Of a stretch of 64,000 nucleotides of DNA, positions 9,252 to 18,047 are shown one piece after another (the stretch's first letter is position 1; the number at the start of each line of letters is the position of its first letter). The translations under genes and the position numbers were made by a program. The notes under the pieces are model-generated. The model did no database searches and was not told the DNA's origin. It was given only the letters and a program-made list of their open reading frames with translations. The stretch spans positions 310,001 through 374,000 of the forward strand of contig NZ_LT706985.1 in assembly GCF_900155645.1 (NCBI RefSeq), in the 5' to 3' direction. Source of the DNA: Vaginimicrobium propionicum (GTDB taxonomy: Bacteria; Actinomycetota; Actinomycetes; Propionibacteriales; Propionibacteriaceae).

Positions 9252-10286
9252 CTGACTAAAGAAGAAATTTCGTCTGCACCACACAGCGTGGTGCGATTGC
9301 TGCATATTCCGCCAGCAGTAGACATGATTAACGTGCTGGGGCCAGCAGATACTTATCTGCGCAAGTTAGAGAGCTTGCTTAATGCAGATTTGCATGTACG
9401 TGGACTAGAGGTAACCGTGTCGGGCTCTCAGTCCGACGTGCAATTAGCCTGCGATGTGCTGACCCAAATGGTGACCATAGTAAGAACCGGCCAACGCTTG
9501 AGTGAAGAAACTATCGCCCGGATCGTCGCGATCGAAACTCAATCAGATTCCCTATCGGCGTGCCAAGTGCTGACGGCCAATATTTTGTCCACCCGTGGTA
9601 AAACAATTCGTCCTAAGACGCTGAATCAAATGCGTTATGTCGAAGCTATAGATACCCACACCTTGACATTTGGAATTGGGCCGGCAGGTACTGGAAAAAC
9701 ATATTTGGCCATGGCAAAAGCCGTTCAAGCACTACAAGATAAAGAAGTTAAGCGCATTATCTTGACCCGACCGGCTATAGAAGCTGGCGAACAACTCGGC
9801 TTTCTGCCAGGCAGTCTAACCGACAAGGTTGACCCATATATGCGTCCGCTATACGACGCTTTGCATGACATGCTCGATCCTGACCAGGTACCTAAATTAT
9901 TGGCGTCAGGAGTAATCGAAATTGCGCCGCTTGCTTATATGCGTGGGCGAACCTTAAATGACGCTTTCGTCGTTTTGGATGAGGCCCAAAACACGACTAT
10001 GGAACAAATGAAAATGTTCTTAACCAGGCTCGGGTTCAATTCAAAAATTGTGGTTACCGGCGATGTTACCCAAATAGATTTACCCGGCGGTGAGCCGAAA
10101 TCTGGGTTACGCAGAGTCGAAACAATCCTTTCTGGCATTAAAGATATAGCTTTTTGCCAATTAACTAACAGTGACGTCGTACGTCACAAACTGGTTGGTG
10201 AAATAGTTGCTGCCTATGATCGTTACGACAGAAACCATCCAAGACAGCGGTCAACAAATTATTCGAATCAGGCAGGCAGAAGATGA
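9252..10286 (+). CDS. PhoH-like ATPase, probable CTG start
   Basis: Cytoplasmic PhoH-family P-loop ATPase, about 344 residues. It has Walker A GPAGTGKT, Walker B FVVLDEAQN and the VTGDVTQIDLP segment. The family is linked to RNA metabolism and is commonly adjacent to ybeY, as here. The start is notable. The only good ribosome site is GGAGG at 9243-9247, four bases before an in-frame CTG at 9252; the first conventional start is GTG at 9288, which has no purine-rich leader. The frame is open from 9231 with no ATG, GTG or TTG before 9288. The stop overlaps the ybeY ATG (ATGA), so translation is coupled. If GTG 9288 is used the protein is 332 residues. Confidence 0.9.
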   Translation: MTKEEISSAPHSVVRLLHIPPAVDMINVLGPADTYLRKLESLLNADLHVRGLEVTVSGSQSDVQLACDVLTQMVTIVRTGQRLSEETIARIVAIETQSDSLSACQVLTANILSTRGKTIRPKTLNQMRYVEAIDTHTLTFGIGPAGTGKTYLAMAKAVQALQDKEVKRIILTRPAIEAGEQLGFLPGSLTDKVDPYMRPLYDALHDMLDPDQVPKLLASGVIEIAPLAYMRGRTLNDAFVVLDEAQNTTMEQMKMFLTRLGFNSKIVVTGDVTQIDLPGGEPKSGLRRVETILSGIKDIAFCQLTNSDVVRHKLVGEIVAAYDRYDRNHPRQRSTNYSNQAGRR

Positions 10287-10738
10287 TTGATATCGCGAAT
10301 GAATCGGGGGTAGATGTTGACGAGACCAGACTCGTTCAATTGGCTACTTTCGCACTTAACCTGTTGAGGATACATCCGCAAGCCGAGCTTTCCATTCTGC
10401 TAGTCAATGAGGAAGTCATGGCTGACTATCATCAACGATTCATGGGATTAACTGGCCCAACTGACGTTATGAGTTTTCCCATGGACGAATTGCGGGTGCC
10501 TGCGCAAGATGAACCAGCACCCAGAGGCTTGTTGGGAGATATCGTGATCTGCCCGCAATTTACCAGCGCCCAAGCTTCAACCAACGGTCGTGGGGAAAAA
10601 GAAGAAATTGACTACCTATTTGTTCACGGTTTACTTCATCTGCTAGGTCATGACCACGCGAATCCAGAAGAAAAAGCCGTCATGTTTGGCCTAAATGATC
10701 GCATTATCGCCGCCTGGCAGAAGGAATTAGCCAAGTGA
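10283..10738 (+). CDS. ybeY: Endoribonuclease YbeY (16S rRNA maturation)
   Basis: Metal-dependent endoribonuclease involved in 16S rRNA 3'-end maturation and ribosome quality control. The 151-residue protein has the diagnostic H-x3-H-x5-H zinc motif in HGLLHLLGHDH (His115, His119, His125), and the upstream TDVMSFPMDE segment. It sits in the conserved phoH-ybeY-corC-era order. Its ATG overlaps the phoH stop and its own stop overlaps the next GTG (GTGA), so the four genes probably form one translationally coupled operon. Confidence 0.96.
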   Translation: MIDIANESGVDVDETRLVQLATFALNLLRIHPQAELSILLVNEEVMADYHQRFMGLTGPTDVMSFPMDELRVPAQDEPAPRGLLGDIVICPQFTSAQASTNGRGEKEEIDYLFVHGLLHLLGHDHANPEEKAVMFGLNDRIIAAWQKELAK

Positions 10739-11994
10739 ATTTAACACAATGGGTTTGGCTGGCTCTCGCTCTTATTCTTGCTGCCATCACCTACTGGTTG
10801 ATGACTATTGAGACTGCCTTATCGACCATGACCTCAGCTCGCGTAGAGCAGATGCTGGAAGAAAAAAAATCTGGTGCTCAAGCACTAAAAGATATCGTTG
10901 ATGATCCAGCACCAACGGCTACCGGCGCAACAACTTTGCGCATTGTTTGCGAAGTCGGTGCCAGCGTTCTGGTGCTAGCTCTAATTTTCAGTTTGGTAGA
11001 CACTACTTGGGTGCGTCTTGGCGCATCAATACTGGTGTTATCAGTGCTATCTTTCACCTTGTGGTGGGCTGCCCCAAGAACAATCGGACGGCTGAACGAT
11101 GAAACTATTGCATTGCGTTGGGCGCGCCCAATCTCTATGATTTCGACGATTGTCTGGCCTTTCAGCCAGTTGATGATTTGGATAACGAATGCGCTAACTC
11201 CAGGCCCAGGTTGGGCGGACGGCCCGCTAAGCCCTGAGGCCGAAAAAATTGCGGTGGCCTCCGACGGGGAACGCGAGATGATTCGTTCAGTGTTTGAGCT
11301 TGGTGACACGCTAGTGCGCGAAGTTATGGTGCCGCGAACTGACATTGTTTTCCTGGAGGCGGAAAAAACCACTGCACAAGGTCTTTCATTAGCCTTGCGG
11401 AGCGGCTTTAGTCGTATCCCCGTGGTTGGTGAAGATATCGACGACATTGTTGGCATTCTGTTCGTTAAAGACGCCATGCAGCAGGTTTACGCCGGTAATG
11501 GCCAAGAGCCGGTCAAGAATGTTATGCGTCAGGCGAAATTTGTTCCAGACTCAAAACCGATTGACGAGCTACTTACTGATATGCAGTCAAAGAGAACTCA
11601 TCTAGTTGTTGTGATAGACGAATTCGGCGGCACATCGGGGCTGGCTACTATCGAGGATCTGGTTGAAGAGATAGTTGGCGAGATTACCGATGAATATGAC
11701 GCCGAGCCCTCGTTGGCTCAAGAGATTTCACCAGGTACTTGGCGGGTTTCGTCACGGATGCCGGTTGATGATGTCGGTGAATTGTTTGGGCTTAGGGTCG
11801 ATGATGAAGAGGTTGAGACTATCGGTGGCCTACTCGCTAAAGAGCTAAAGATGGTTCCTATCCCCGGTGCCCAAGTAGTTTGGAATGGGTTAGAGATTAC
11901 TGCTGAGCGCACTACCGCCCGACGTCACCAGATAGATACCGTAGTGGTGCGCCATATTGACCCCGATGAATTTGAAGAAGTTGAGGATGAATGA
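10735..11994 (+). CDS. CNNM/CorC-HlyC family transporter with CBS domains
   Basis: Membrane protein of 419 residues. The N-terminal part (~1-150) has hydrophobic segments of the CNNM/DUF21 domain. A CBS-domain pair follows (from ~VREVMVPRTDIVFLE through ~IEDLVEEIVGEI), then the CorC_HlyC C-terminal domain (ISPGTWRVSSRMPVDDVGELFG). Family members are implicated in Mg2+/Co2+ efflux or homeostasis; the old name is hemolysin C, for which there is no support here. It starts with GTG overlapping ybeY and its stop overlaps the era ATG. Confidence 0.9.
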   Translation: MNLTQWVWLALALILAAITYWLMTIETALSTMTSARVEQMLEEKKSGAQALKDIVDDPAPTATGATTLRIVCEVGASVLVLALIFSLVDTTWVRLGASILVLSVLSFTLWWAAPRTIGRLNDETIALRWARPISMISTIVWPFSQLMIWITNALTPGPGWADGPLSPEAEKIAVASDGEREMIRSVFELGDTLVREVMVPRTDIVFLEAEKTTAQGLSLALRSGFSRIPVVGEDIDDIVGILFVKDAMQQVYAGNGQEPVKNVMRQAKFVPDSKPIDELLTDMQSKRTHLVVVIDEFGGTSGLATIEDLVEEIVGEITDEYDAEPSLAQEISPGTWRVSSRMPVDDVGELFGLRVDDEEVETIGGLLAKELKMVPIPGAQVVWNGLEITAERTTARRHQIDTVVVRHIDPDEFEEVEDE

Positions 11995-12911
11995 CTGATT
12001 TTAAGTCTGGATTCGTTTGTTTCGTTGGCCGCCCCAATGCCGGAAAATCAACTTTGATTAACAAATTGGTTGGTCAAAAAGTAGCGATAACCTCATCAAA
12101 ACCGCAAACCACTAGGCACACTATTCGTGGGGTTGTTAATCGGGTAGGTGCCCAGATCGTAATAATTGATACCCCTGGCGTTTCAAAACCACGTTCCCTG
12201 CTACAAACTCGACTAAATGATCTGGTTTACGCCACTTGGTCGCAGGTCGACATTGTGTGCCTAGTGTTCCCGTCGAATGAGCACATTGGGCCTGGCGACG
12301 AGTACCTAGCTAATCAGCTGGCTAATTTGAAGCACCAGCAAAAAATCGTGGCGTTAGCTACCAAGACTGACCTTGTTAGTCCCCAGAGGCTGGCTAAACA
12401 TTTGCTAGAAATTTCAGATTTAGAGCAGCGACTAGAGATTCGATTCAGCCATATTGTTCCTTGTTCTGCGCTAGAAGGCGATCAACTCGACGATGTTGAA
12501 AATGTTTTGGTTTCACTATTGGAACCCGGCCCTAAGTTTTACCCTGACGATGACATCACTGATGAGGTAACGGAAACTTTGATTGCTGAGCTGATCCGCG
12601 AGGCAGCCCTAGAAGATTTACGCGAGGAATTGCCGCATTCCATAGCCGTCGAGGTTGACGAAATTTTGGAGCCTGAAGACGACTCTGATGATAAGGCCAG
12701 AATGGGTATTTTCGCGTCTATAGTGGTCGAACGCGATTCCCAAAAGGGCATCATTATCGGCAAAGGCGGTGCGCAGATTCGTCGGATTAGGTTGCGAGCC
12801 AGACGTCAAATACAGGCTTTACTAGGTACTAAGGTGCGCCTCGATTTGAAAGTAAAAGTGCTAAAAGATTGGCAGCGTAGCCCTAAATACCTGAAACGGT
12901 TAGGTTATTGA
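11991..12911 (+). CDS. era: GTPase Era
   Basis: GTP-dependent chaperone of 16S rRNA and 30S assembly, 306 residues. The GTPase domain has G1 GRPNAGKS (13-20), G3 DTPG and G4 TKTD. The C-terminal KH domain has IIGKGGAQIRRI, followed by the LDLKVKVLKDWQ segment typical of the Era C-terminus. It ends the phoH-ybeY-corC-era unit, overlapping corC as ATGA. The stop at 12911 is followed by the leuA leader region on the same strand. Confidence 0.97.
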   Translation: MTDFKSGFVCFVGRPNAGKSTLINKLVGQKVAITSSKPQTTRHTIRGVVNRVGAQIVIIDTPGVSKPRSLLQTRLNDLVYATWSQVDIVCLVFPSNEHIGPGDEYLANQLANLKHQQKIVALATKTDLVSPQRLAKHLLEISDLEQRLEIRFSHIVPCSALEGDQLDDVENVLVSLLEPGPKFYPDDDITDEVTETLIAELIREAALEDLREELPHSIAVEVDEILEPEDDSDDKARMGIFASIVVERDSQKGIIIGKGGAQIRRIRLRARRQIQALLGTKVRLDLKVKVLKDWQRSPKYLKRLGY

Positions 12912-12968
12912 TGTCCGACAGGTGAGCTTGGTTTAGGTTTTAGCTAAGTTCAGGGTTACCCTTATTTC

Positions 12969-13025
12969 GTGAGTCAACCAAGTGTCGTCCTAGTGCTCCT
13001 TGGTCGCCGCAACGAGACTTGCTAA
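12969..13025 (+). CDS. leuA leader peptide (18 residues, branched-chain-rich)
   Basis: A short reading frame, GTG to TAA, encodes MSQPSVVLVLLGRRNETC. Six of its residues (VVLVLL) are Val or Leu in an unbroken run, including Leu codons CTA, CTC and CTT. It lies 72 bases upstream of the leuA ATG. Such leader peptides let ribosome stalling at Leu codons report charged tRNA-Leu levels; leader-based control of leuA is known in actinobacteria. The RRNE codons form part of the left arm of the hairpin at 13007-13049, so translation and folding are physically linked. The ribosome site is weak (no clear AGGAG). Confidence 0.8.
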   Translation: MSQPSVVLVLLGRRNETC

Positions 13026-13067
13026 ATAAGCCAGTCCATCTCGTTGCGGAGTTTCTTCGTGTCTGGC
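13007..13067 (+). promoter_or_regulatory. leuA regulatory RNA: perfect hairpin with possible pseudoknot
   Basis: An 11-bp perfect inverted repeat (13007-13017 CCGCAACGAGA with 13039-13049 TCTCGTTGCGG) encloses a 21-base loop. The loop contains GCCAG (13030-13034), complementary to CTGGC at 13063-13067 just downstream, so an H-type pseudoknot can form. The left arm lies in the last codons of the leader peptide and the leader stop codon is in the loop. A ribosome stalled at the Leu codons would leave the stem free to form; one reaching the stop would cover it. AGTTTCTTCG follows the stem, so termination and ribosome-site control are both possible. The direction of control is inferred. Confidence 0.7.
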
Positions 13068-13097
13068 GTTTCAGCCAAAATAATCGAAAGAATAATT

Positions 13098-14846
13098 ATG
13101 TCTTCATATCCGAAACCGAATTTGATTGCTCATTCTTGTCCGTTGCAGCTTCCTTCTCCGATGCCAGTTGGTCGTTATCAACCTTTTAGACCACTGATTT
13201 TGCCTGATCGTACTTGGCCAGATAAGAAACTGGTCAAAGCGCCACGGTGGTTATCGACGGATTTACGAGACGGTAATCAGGCCTTGATTGATCCGATGAC
13301 GCCGGGACGTAAACGCGAAATGTTCGATCTTTTAGTCTCTATGGGATATAAGGAGATTGAGATTGGGTTCCCGTCGGCTTCACAAACAGAATACGATTTC
13401 GTCCGCTCGCTAATTGAAGAGGACGCTATCCCTGACGACGTGGTTATCTCGGTACTAACTCAGGCTCGTAAAGACTTGATTGAGCGTACTGCGCAATCTT
13501 TGGTTGGGGTCAAGCAGGCCACTATCCACATGTACAACGCTGTTGCTGACCTATTTCAGCGAGTAGTTTTCAAAAACACTAACGAAGAAACCAAGCAATT
13601 GGCTAAAGACGGTACCCGTTGGGTTATTGAGGCTGCTGAAAAATATTTGAAAGACAGCGAATTTGGCTATGAATATTCGCCTGAAATTTTTACTCAAGCC
13701 AATACCGATTTCGCTCTGGAAGTGTGTGAGGGAGTATTAGAGGTTTGGCAGCCCGAAGATGGACGCGAAATCATTTTGAACCTGCCAGCTACTGTCGAGA
13801 TGAGCACGCCAAATACTTATGCCGATCAGGTTGAGTATTTCTGCCGCAATATCTCTAACCGTGAAAATGTCTGTATTTCACTGCATCCTCACAACGACCG
13901 AGGGACTGCTGTTGCGGCCGCTGAGTTTGGGCAGATGGCTGGTGCAGACCGCGTTGAAGGTTGTCTATTCGGGCATGGCGAACGTACTGGAAACGTAGAT
14001 TTGGTAACTTTGGGGTTAAATCTTTATACCCAAGGTATTGACCCGAAAATTGATTTCTCTAATCTGGACGAGATTCGCCACACGGTTGAATATTGCACCG
14101 GTATGCCCGTCCATGACCGGCAGCCATATTCTGGTGACCTGGTTTACACTGCTTTCTCTGGATCCCATCAAGACGCCATCAAGAAAGGCTTGGAGGATTT
14201 GCAGCGTCAAGCCAGCAAGCAAGGCAAATCCATTCACGAAATCACTTGGCAAGCACCTTATTTGCCGATAGACCCCAACGATGTTGGTCGCAACTATGAA
14301 GCTGTCATAAGAGTAAATTCCCAGTCTGGCAAGGGCGGAATTGCTTACTTGATGAAGACAGATCATAAGCTGGATCTGCCGCGCCGGCTACAGATTGAGT
14401 TCAGTCGCGTAGTGCAAAAATATGCTGACGCTGGTAGCCAGGAAGTTACTAGCGCCCAGCTGTGGCAATATTTTGAGGCCGAATATTTGAGCGCGCAAGC
14501 TCCGTTACATGGGGTAGATTTCACGTTCACCAACGATCATGGTGTCTACAACATGACCTGTGAACTAACTGTCAATGATCAACTTAAGCGGGTTAAAGGT
14601 GCCGGCAATGGCCCGGTATCCGCATTCGCGAATGTCTTAGCCAATTTGGGATACCCGATTCATGTTATGGATTATGCGGAGCATGCAATGACCTCGGGTG
14701 GGGATTCTAAGGCTGCTGCCTACGTCGAATGCGAGGTTGGTAGCGGTGATAATGCCCAAATTCTGTGGGGTGTCGGAATTCACTCCGATATCACCACAGC
14801 TTCGCTACAAGCCTTAATCAGCGCCTGCAACAGAGCATTAAATTAA
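13098..14846 (+). CDS. leuA: 2-isopropylmalate synthase
   Basis: First committed step of leucine synthesis: condenses acetyl-CoA with 2-oxoisovalerate. About 582 residues, the long actinobacterial type. It has LSTDLRDGNQALIDPM (catalytic Arg/Asp region), SLHPHNDRGTAVAA and GCLFGHGERTGNVDL metal-site segments, plus a C-terminal leucine-binding regulatory domain. I chose ATG 13098 because GAAAG lies 7 bases upstream and the protein then starts MSSYPKPN; the upstream in-frame ATG at 13044 lies inside the regulatory RNA. Expression is probably controlled by the leader peptide and hairpin, and the enzyme by leucine feedback. It appears to be a single-gene unit, ending in a hairpin. Confidence 0.96.
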   Translation: MSSYPKPNLIAHSCPLQLPSPMPVGRYQPFRPLILPDRTWPDKKLVKAPRWLSTDLRDGNQALIDPMTPGRKREMFDLLVSMGYKEIEIGFPSASQTEYDFVRSLIEEDAIPDDVVISVLTQARKDLIERTAQSLVGVKQATIHMYNAVADLFQRVVFKNTNEETKQLAKDGTRWVIEAAEKYLKDSEFGYEYSPEIFTQANTDFALEVCEGVLEVWQPEDGREIILNLPATVEMSTPNTYADQVEYFCRNISNRENVCISLHPHNDRGTAVAAAEFGQMAGADRVEGCLFGHGERTGNVDLVTLGLNLYTQGIDPKIDFSNLDEIRHTVEYCTGMPVHDRQPYSGDLVYTAFSGSHQDAIKKGLEDLQRQASKQGKSIHEITWQAPYLPIDPNDVGRNYEAVIRVNSQSGKGGIAYLMKTDHKLDLPRRLQIEFSRVVQKYADAGSQEVTSAQLWQYFEAEYLSAQAPLHGVDFTFTNDHGVYNMTCELTVNDQLKRVKGAGNGPVSAFANVLANLGYPIHVMDYAEHAMTSGGDSKAAAYVECEVGSGDNAQILWGVGIHSDITTASLQALISACNRALN

Positions 14847-14854
14847 CTCTCTGA

Positions 14855-14891
14855 TCCACCCATATCCCACTAAGCTTGGGATATGGGTGGA
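14855..14891 (+). terminator. Long perfect hairpin after leuA
   Basis: A 15-bp perfect inverted repeat (14855-14869 and 14877-14891) has a 7-base loop CTAAGCT and starts 8 bases after the leuA stop. It is the natural terminator candidate for leuA, although no U-tract follows. The right arm contains the first ATG (14883) of the next gene's frame, so the same stem could also hide that start in a read-through transcript. Confidence 0.65.
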
Positions 14892-17189
14892 CAACAAAAG
14901 GTGGGCGTGGCAACGACGTCATTGCCAACAGATGATCAAGTAACGCAGTTAATCAAACATTTTGATAACTGGTTTTTCACTGGCGAGAAACGAGATCGTC
15001 AACTACTAGCTAACTTTGATCAACGGTTGTACCCCTATGAAAAACTCTTTTCACCGATAACCATAAATCGGTTGAAAATCAAAAATCGCCTTGTTATGGC
15101 TCCTATGGGCAATATCAATATGGCTGAAGAGACTGGTCGACCAAACCAACAAATGATCGACTACTTTATTCGTCGAGCTCGCGGTGGGGTCGGGTTACTA
15201 ACTACTGGGCTAATTCCTGTCTCCCATGGCATAGACCCAAGTGTTACTGAGAAAGACAAACTAAGCTATTTTCCGCGCCTTGATCGTTCACGAACGGTTA
15301 TGTCAGGCTGGCGCGCTCTTGCTCAAGGGGTTCATGCAGCTGGAGCACATATTTTTGTGCAGTTAACCGCTGGTTTAGGACGGGTCGGAAACCCGCAATG
15401 TTTAACCGAGCAATTCAAATTCCCGGTTTCAGCGTCTTTGAACCCGAACTTTTATATGCCGCAAATCCCTTGTTTACCGTTGAGTGATCGGGCATTGCGA
15501 AAAATAGTCAAAAATATGGGGCAAGCCGCAGCCGATGCGAAAGCTCTCGGTTTGGATGGGGTTTATTTACACGGACATGAAGGTTATCTAATCGAGCAGT
15601 TGGCTAACCGCGCATTTAACCGCAGAAAAATTGGTCGCTACGCTGACCCCTACCGATTCGGTTTAGATATTGTGCGCACTATCCGCAAACGGGTCGGGCC
15701 GAACTATCCGATTATGTATCGTGCTGACTTATCTTTGGCGCTAAACGAAACCTACGGCCAAACTGTGATGAGTGAAAATCCAGCTCTCGCTAAATTTACA
15801 AACGGCAGATTGCCTGATGAGACACTGGAATATTTGGCTCAGCTGGTGGCTAGTGGCGTCGACATCTTTGACGTCGATCTAGGTAGTTATGACAACTGGT
15901 GGTTACCGCATCCGCCAGGTTCGATGCCGGCAGGGTGTTTCCTTGATGTAGCGGAACGCGTGAAAGACTATTTTGAAGAAAACCACATTATTTCGAATGC
16001 TGGCGTAGAAGTTCCGGTAGTAGCAGTAGGCAAATTAGGTTATCCAGATTTAGCTGAGCAAGCACTACGCGAAAATCAAGCGGACATGATAATGCTCGGC
16101 CGTCCGCTATTGGCAGACCCTGATTGGCCGATAAAGGCTTATCAGGGGCGCGTTAGCGAAATACGTCCGTGTATCGGCTGCCAAGAGGGTTGTGTCAACG
16201 AATTTGTTGAAGGAGGCCATCCCCAGTGTGCCGTCAACCCGGTGACTGCTTTCGAATATCGGGGTATCGGCGAATTAGCGCCAGCCACACGTCCAAAAAA
16301 AGTTGCTGTTGTTGGTGGTGGGCCGGCTGGCATTGTTGCTGCCACCACGGCAGCTATTCGTGGACACCAAGTTGAACTATTCGAGGCTAGCGACAAATTG
16401 TGCGGACGATTACAGCCTGGTGGCCAAGCGCTAATTAAATACGAGATCAAGCTGTACCGGCAGTATTTGCAGCGTCAAATAAAGAATGCTTGCGAAAACT
16501 ATGACCTAAAAATATCGTTAAATACGCCGGTCAACAGTGATGACTTGAACGGTTATGACGCGATAATTGTAGCCACTGGCGGTACTGATGCCATGCCGAA
16601 GATTCCTGGCCTAGAAGCGGTAAAAACGGTGCAGGCTGCGTATTTGTTAGCTAATCCCGATCAGATAACTGAAAACGAAAGTTGCTTGATTATTGGCGGT
16701 GGCGCGGTCGGCTGCGAAACAGCTTTGTGGCTAGCAGGTGAATACGGCAAAAAAGTCAGCGTTCTAGAGATGGCACCCAACTTTATGTCTGGAGTTTGTA
16801 CCGCAAACCGAGGTCATCTAATTCACGCCATGCGTAGCGCTGGAGTGCGGCTATTCAATTGCGCTCAGGTAGTTAACGTAGATTCCCAAGGTGTGCACGC
16901 CAAGATCGCGTCTAAGAATGTGCCTAATCCATACAACACTTGGACGCCAGTGCTGCCGGTAAATGTGGAAAATCCGTTAGCCAAAGAACCGAGCGGACCT
17001 TATCTAGAACGAATCTTCAACGCTGATCAAGTGATTTTGGCACTCGGTGGCAAGCCAAATAATCAATTGGCTTTCGATTTGCGTGCTAAACGGAAAGCTC
17101 CAGAAATTCACGTCATTGGTGACGCATTTCGTCCTGGCCTAGTATTTCAAGCCGTGAAATCCGCCTATCAGATAGGGCGCACAATATAG
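14883..17189 (+). CDS. Old-yellow-enzyme/FAD oxidoreductase (2,4-dienoyl-CoA reductase or enoate reductase-like)
   Basis: Large flavoprotein, up to 768 residues. An N-terminal extension (~1-50) precedes the FMN-binding TIM barrel (starting LFSPITINRLKIKNRLVMAP). Next is a 4Fe-4S site (Cys430-x2-Cys433-x3-Cys437-x11-Cys449), then FAD- and NAD(P)H-binding domains (VAVVGGGPAGIVAA and CLIIGGGAVGCETALWLA). Relatives reduce C=C bonds of enoyl-CoAs, enoates or bile-acid intermediates; the substrate is open. The start is uncertain: ATG 14883 lies in the hairpin, while GTG 14901 and 14907 are alternatives. All three lack well-spaced ribosome sites. It ends 3 bases from convergent uppS. Confidence 0.85.
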   Translation: MGGQQKVGVATTSLPTDDQVTQLIKHFDNWFFTGEKRDRQLLANFDQRLYPYEKLFSPITINRLKIKNRLVMAPMGNINMAEETGRPNQQMIDYFIRRARGGVGLLTTGLIPVSHGIDPSVTEKDKLSYFPRLDRSRTVMSGWRALAQGVHAAGAHIFVQLTAGLGRVGNPQCLTEQFKFPVSASLNPNFYMPQIPCLPLSDRALRKIVKNMGQAAADAKALGLDGVYLHGHEGYLIEQLANRAFNRRKIGRYADPYRFGLDIVRTIRKRVGPNYPIMYRADLSLALNETYGQTVMSENPALAKFTNGRLPDETLEYLAQLVASGVDIFDVDLGSYDNWWLPHPPGSMPAGCFLDVAERVKDYFEENHIISNAGVEVPVVAVGKLGYPDLAEQALRENQADMIMLGRPLLADPDWPIKAYQGRVSEIRPCIGCQEGCVNEFVEGGHPQCAVNPVTAFEYRGIGELAPATRPKKVAVVGGGPAGIVAATTAAIRGHQVELFEASDKLCGRLQPGGQALIKYEIKLYRQYLQRQIKNACENYDLKISLNTPVNSDDLNGYDAIIVATGGTDAMPKIPGLEAVKTVQAAYLLANPDQITENESCLIIGGGAVGCETALWLAGEYGKKVSVLEMAPNFMSGVCTANRGHLIHAMRSAGVRLFNCAQVVNVDSQGVHAKIASKNVPNPYNTWTPVLPVNVENPLAKEPSGPYLERIFNADQVILALGGKPNNQLAFDLRAKRKAPEIHVIGDAFRPGLVFQAVKSAYQIGRTI

Positions 17190-17192
17190 CGG

Positions 17193-17972
17193 TTAGGCTT
17201 TAGCGCTCCCAAAACGACGATCACGGCTGGCATATTGTTCGACTGCCTCCCACAGGTCTCGACGATCCCAGTCGGGCCAGTATTTATCCATGAATACGTA
17301 TTCTGCATACGCAGATTGCCAGATCAGGAAATTTGAAGTGCGTTGTTCACCTGAACTACGAACAAACAGGTCAACGTCCGGGATTGCTGGCTCATCTAGG
17401 TAAGCTCGGAATGTCCGCTCGGTTATTCGGTCGGGGTTAATTTTCCCGTTTTTAACCTCAGTAGCTATGGAGCGTACCGCGTCTATAATCTCAGCTCTGC
17501 CACCGTAATTGACGCAGAACTGCATGGTTAGCACGTTATTATCGGCAGTTTGACGTTCGGCCTGAATGAGTTCCTCGATAACAGAAGCCCACAACCTGGG
17601 TCGCCGACCAGCCCAACGGACTCTTACTCCTAAAGCGTCTAGGTCGTCACGTCGGCGGTGAATAACGTCACGGTTGAAACCCATCAAGAAACTCACTTCG
17701 CGTGGGTCACGCTTCCAGTTTTCAGTAGAGAAGGCGTAGACAGATAGGTATTTGATGCCAATTTCAATGGCGCCTTCGATAACTTCAAAGAGCACTGCTT
17801 CGCCGGCTTCGTGTCCTTTAGTACGTTCAAGTCCGCGTTGTTTTGCCCATCTACCGTTGCCATCCATGACAATGGCAACGTGGTTAGGTACCAACGCTCT
17901 TGGAATCTTTGGTGGACGCGCTCCACTAGGATGTGGGGTTGGCTGGCGTTTGGCTGGTCGTTTGACGCTCAT
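17193..17972 (-). CDS. uppS: Isoprenyl transferase (undecaprenyl/decaprenyl diphosphate synthase)
   Basis: cis-Prenyltransferase that makes the polyprenyl carrier lipid for cell-wall synthesis, 259 residues. It has the diagnostic [17 protein letters not shown] (catalytic Asp and phosphate-binding Arg), [16 protein letters not shown] and [11 protein letters not shown] motifs near the C-terminus. Exact product chain length cannot be told from sequence. An N-terminal basic, Pro-rich segment of about 28 residues precedes the domain. It is divergent from recO, a common arrangement in actinobacteria. Confidence 0.96.
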   Translation of the reverse strand: MSVKRPAKRQPTPHPSGARPPKIPRALVPNHVAIVMDGNGRWAKQRGLERTKGHEAGEAVLFEVIEGAIEIGIKYLSVYAFSTENWKRDPREVSFLMGFNRDVIHRRRDDLDALGVRVRWAGRRPRLWASVIEELIQAERQTADNNVLTMQFCVNYGGRAEIIDAVRSIATEVKNGKINPDRITERTFRAYLDEPAIPDVDLFVRSSGEQRTSNFLIWQSAYAEYVFMDKYWPDWDRRDLWEAVEQYASRDRRFGSAKA

Positions 17973-18047
17973 AACTAAACGCTAGCCGATTCGCACCTCG
18001 CGCGCCGGTAACAGTATTACGCGCCTGCTCTTGGCATAATTAATTTA

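Noticed and set aside
10878-11477. 199-codon minus-strand frame inside corC
   Set aside because: Antisense to conserved CNNM/CBS coding sequence with Ser/Arg-rich low-complexity translation; treated as a shadow.
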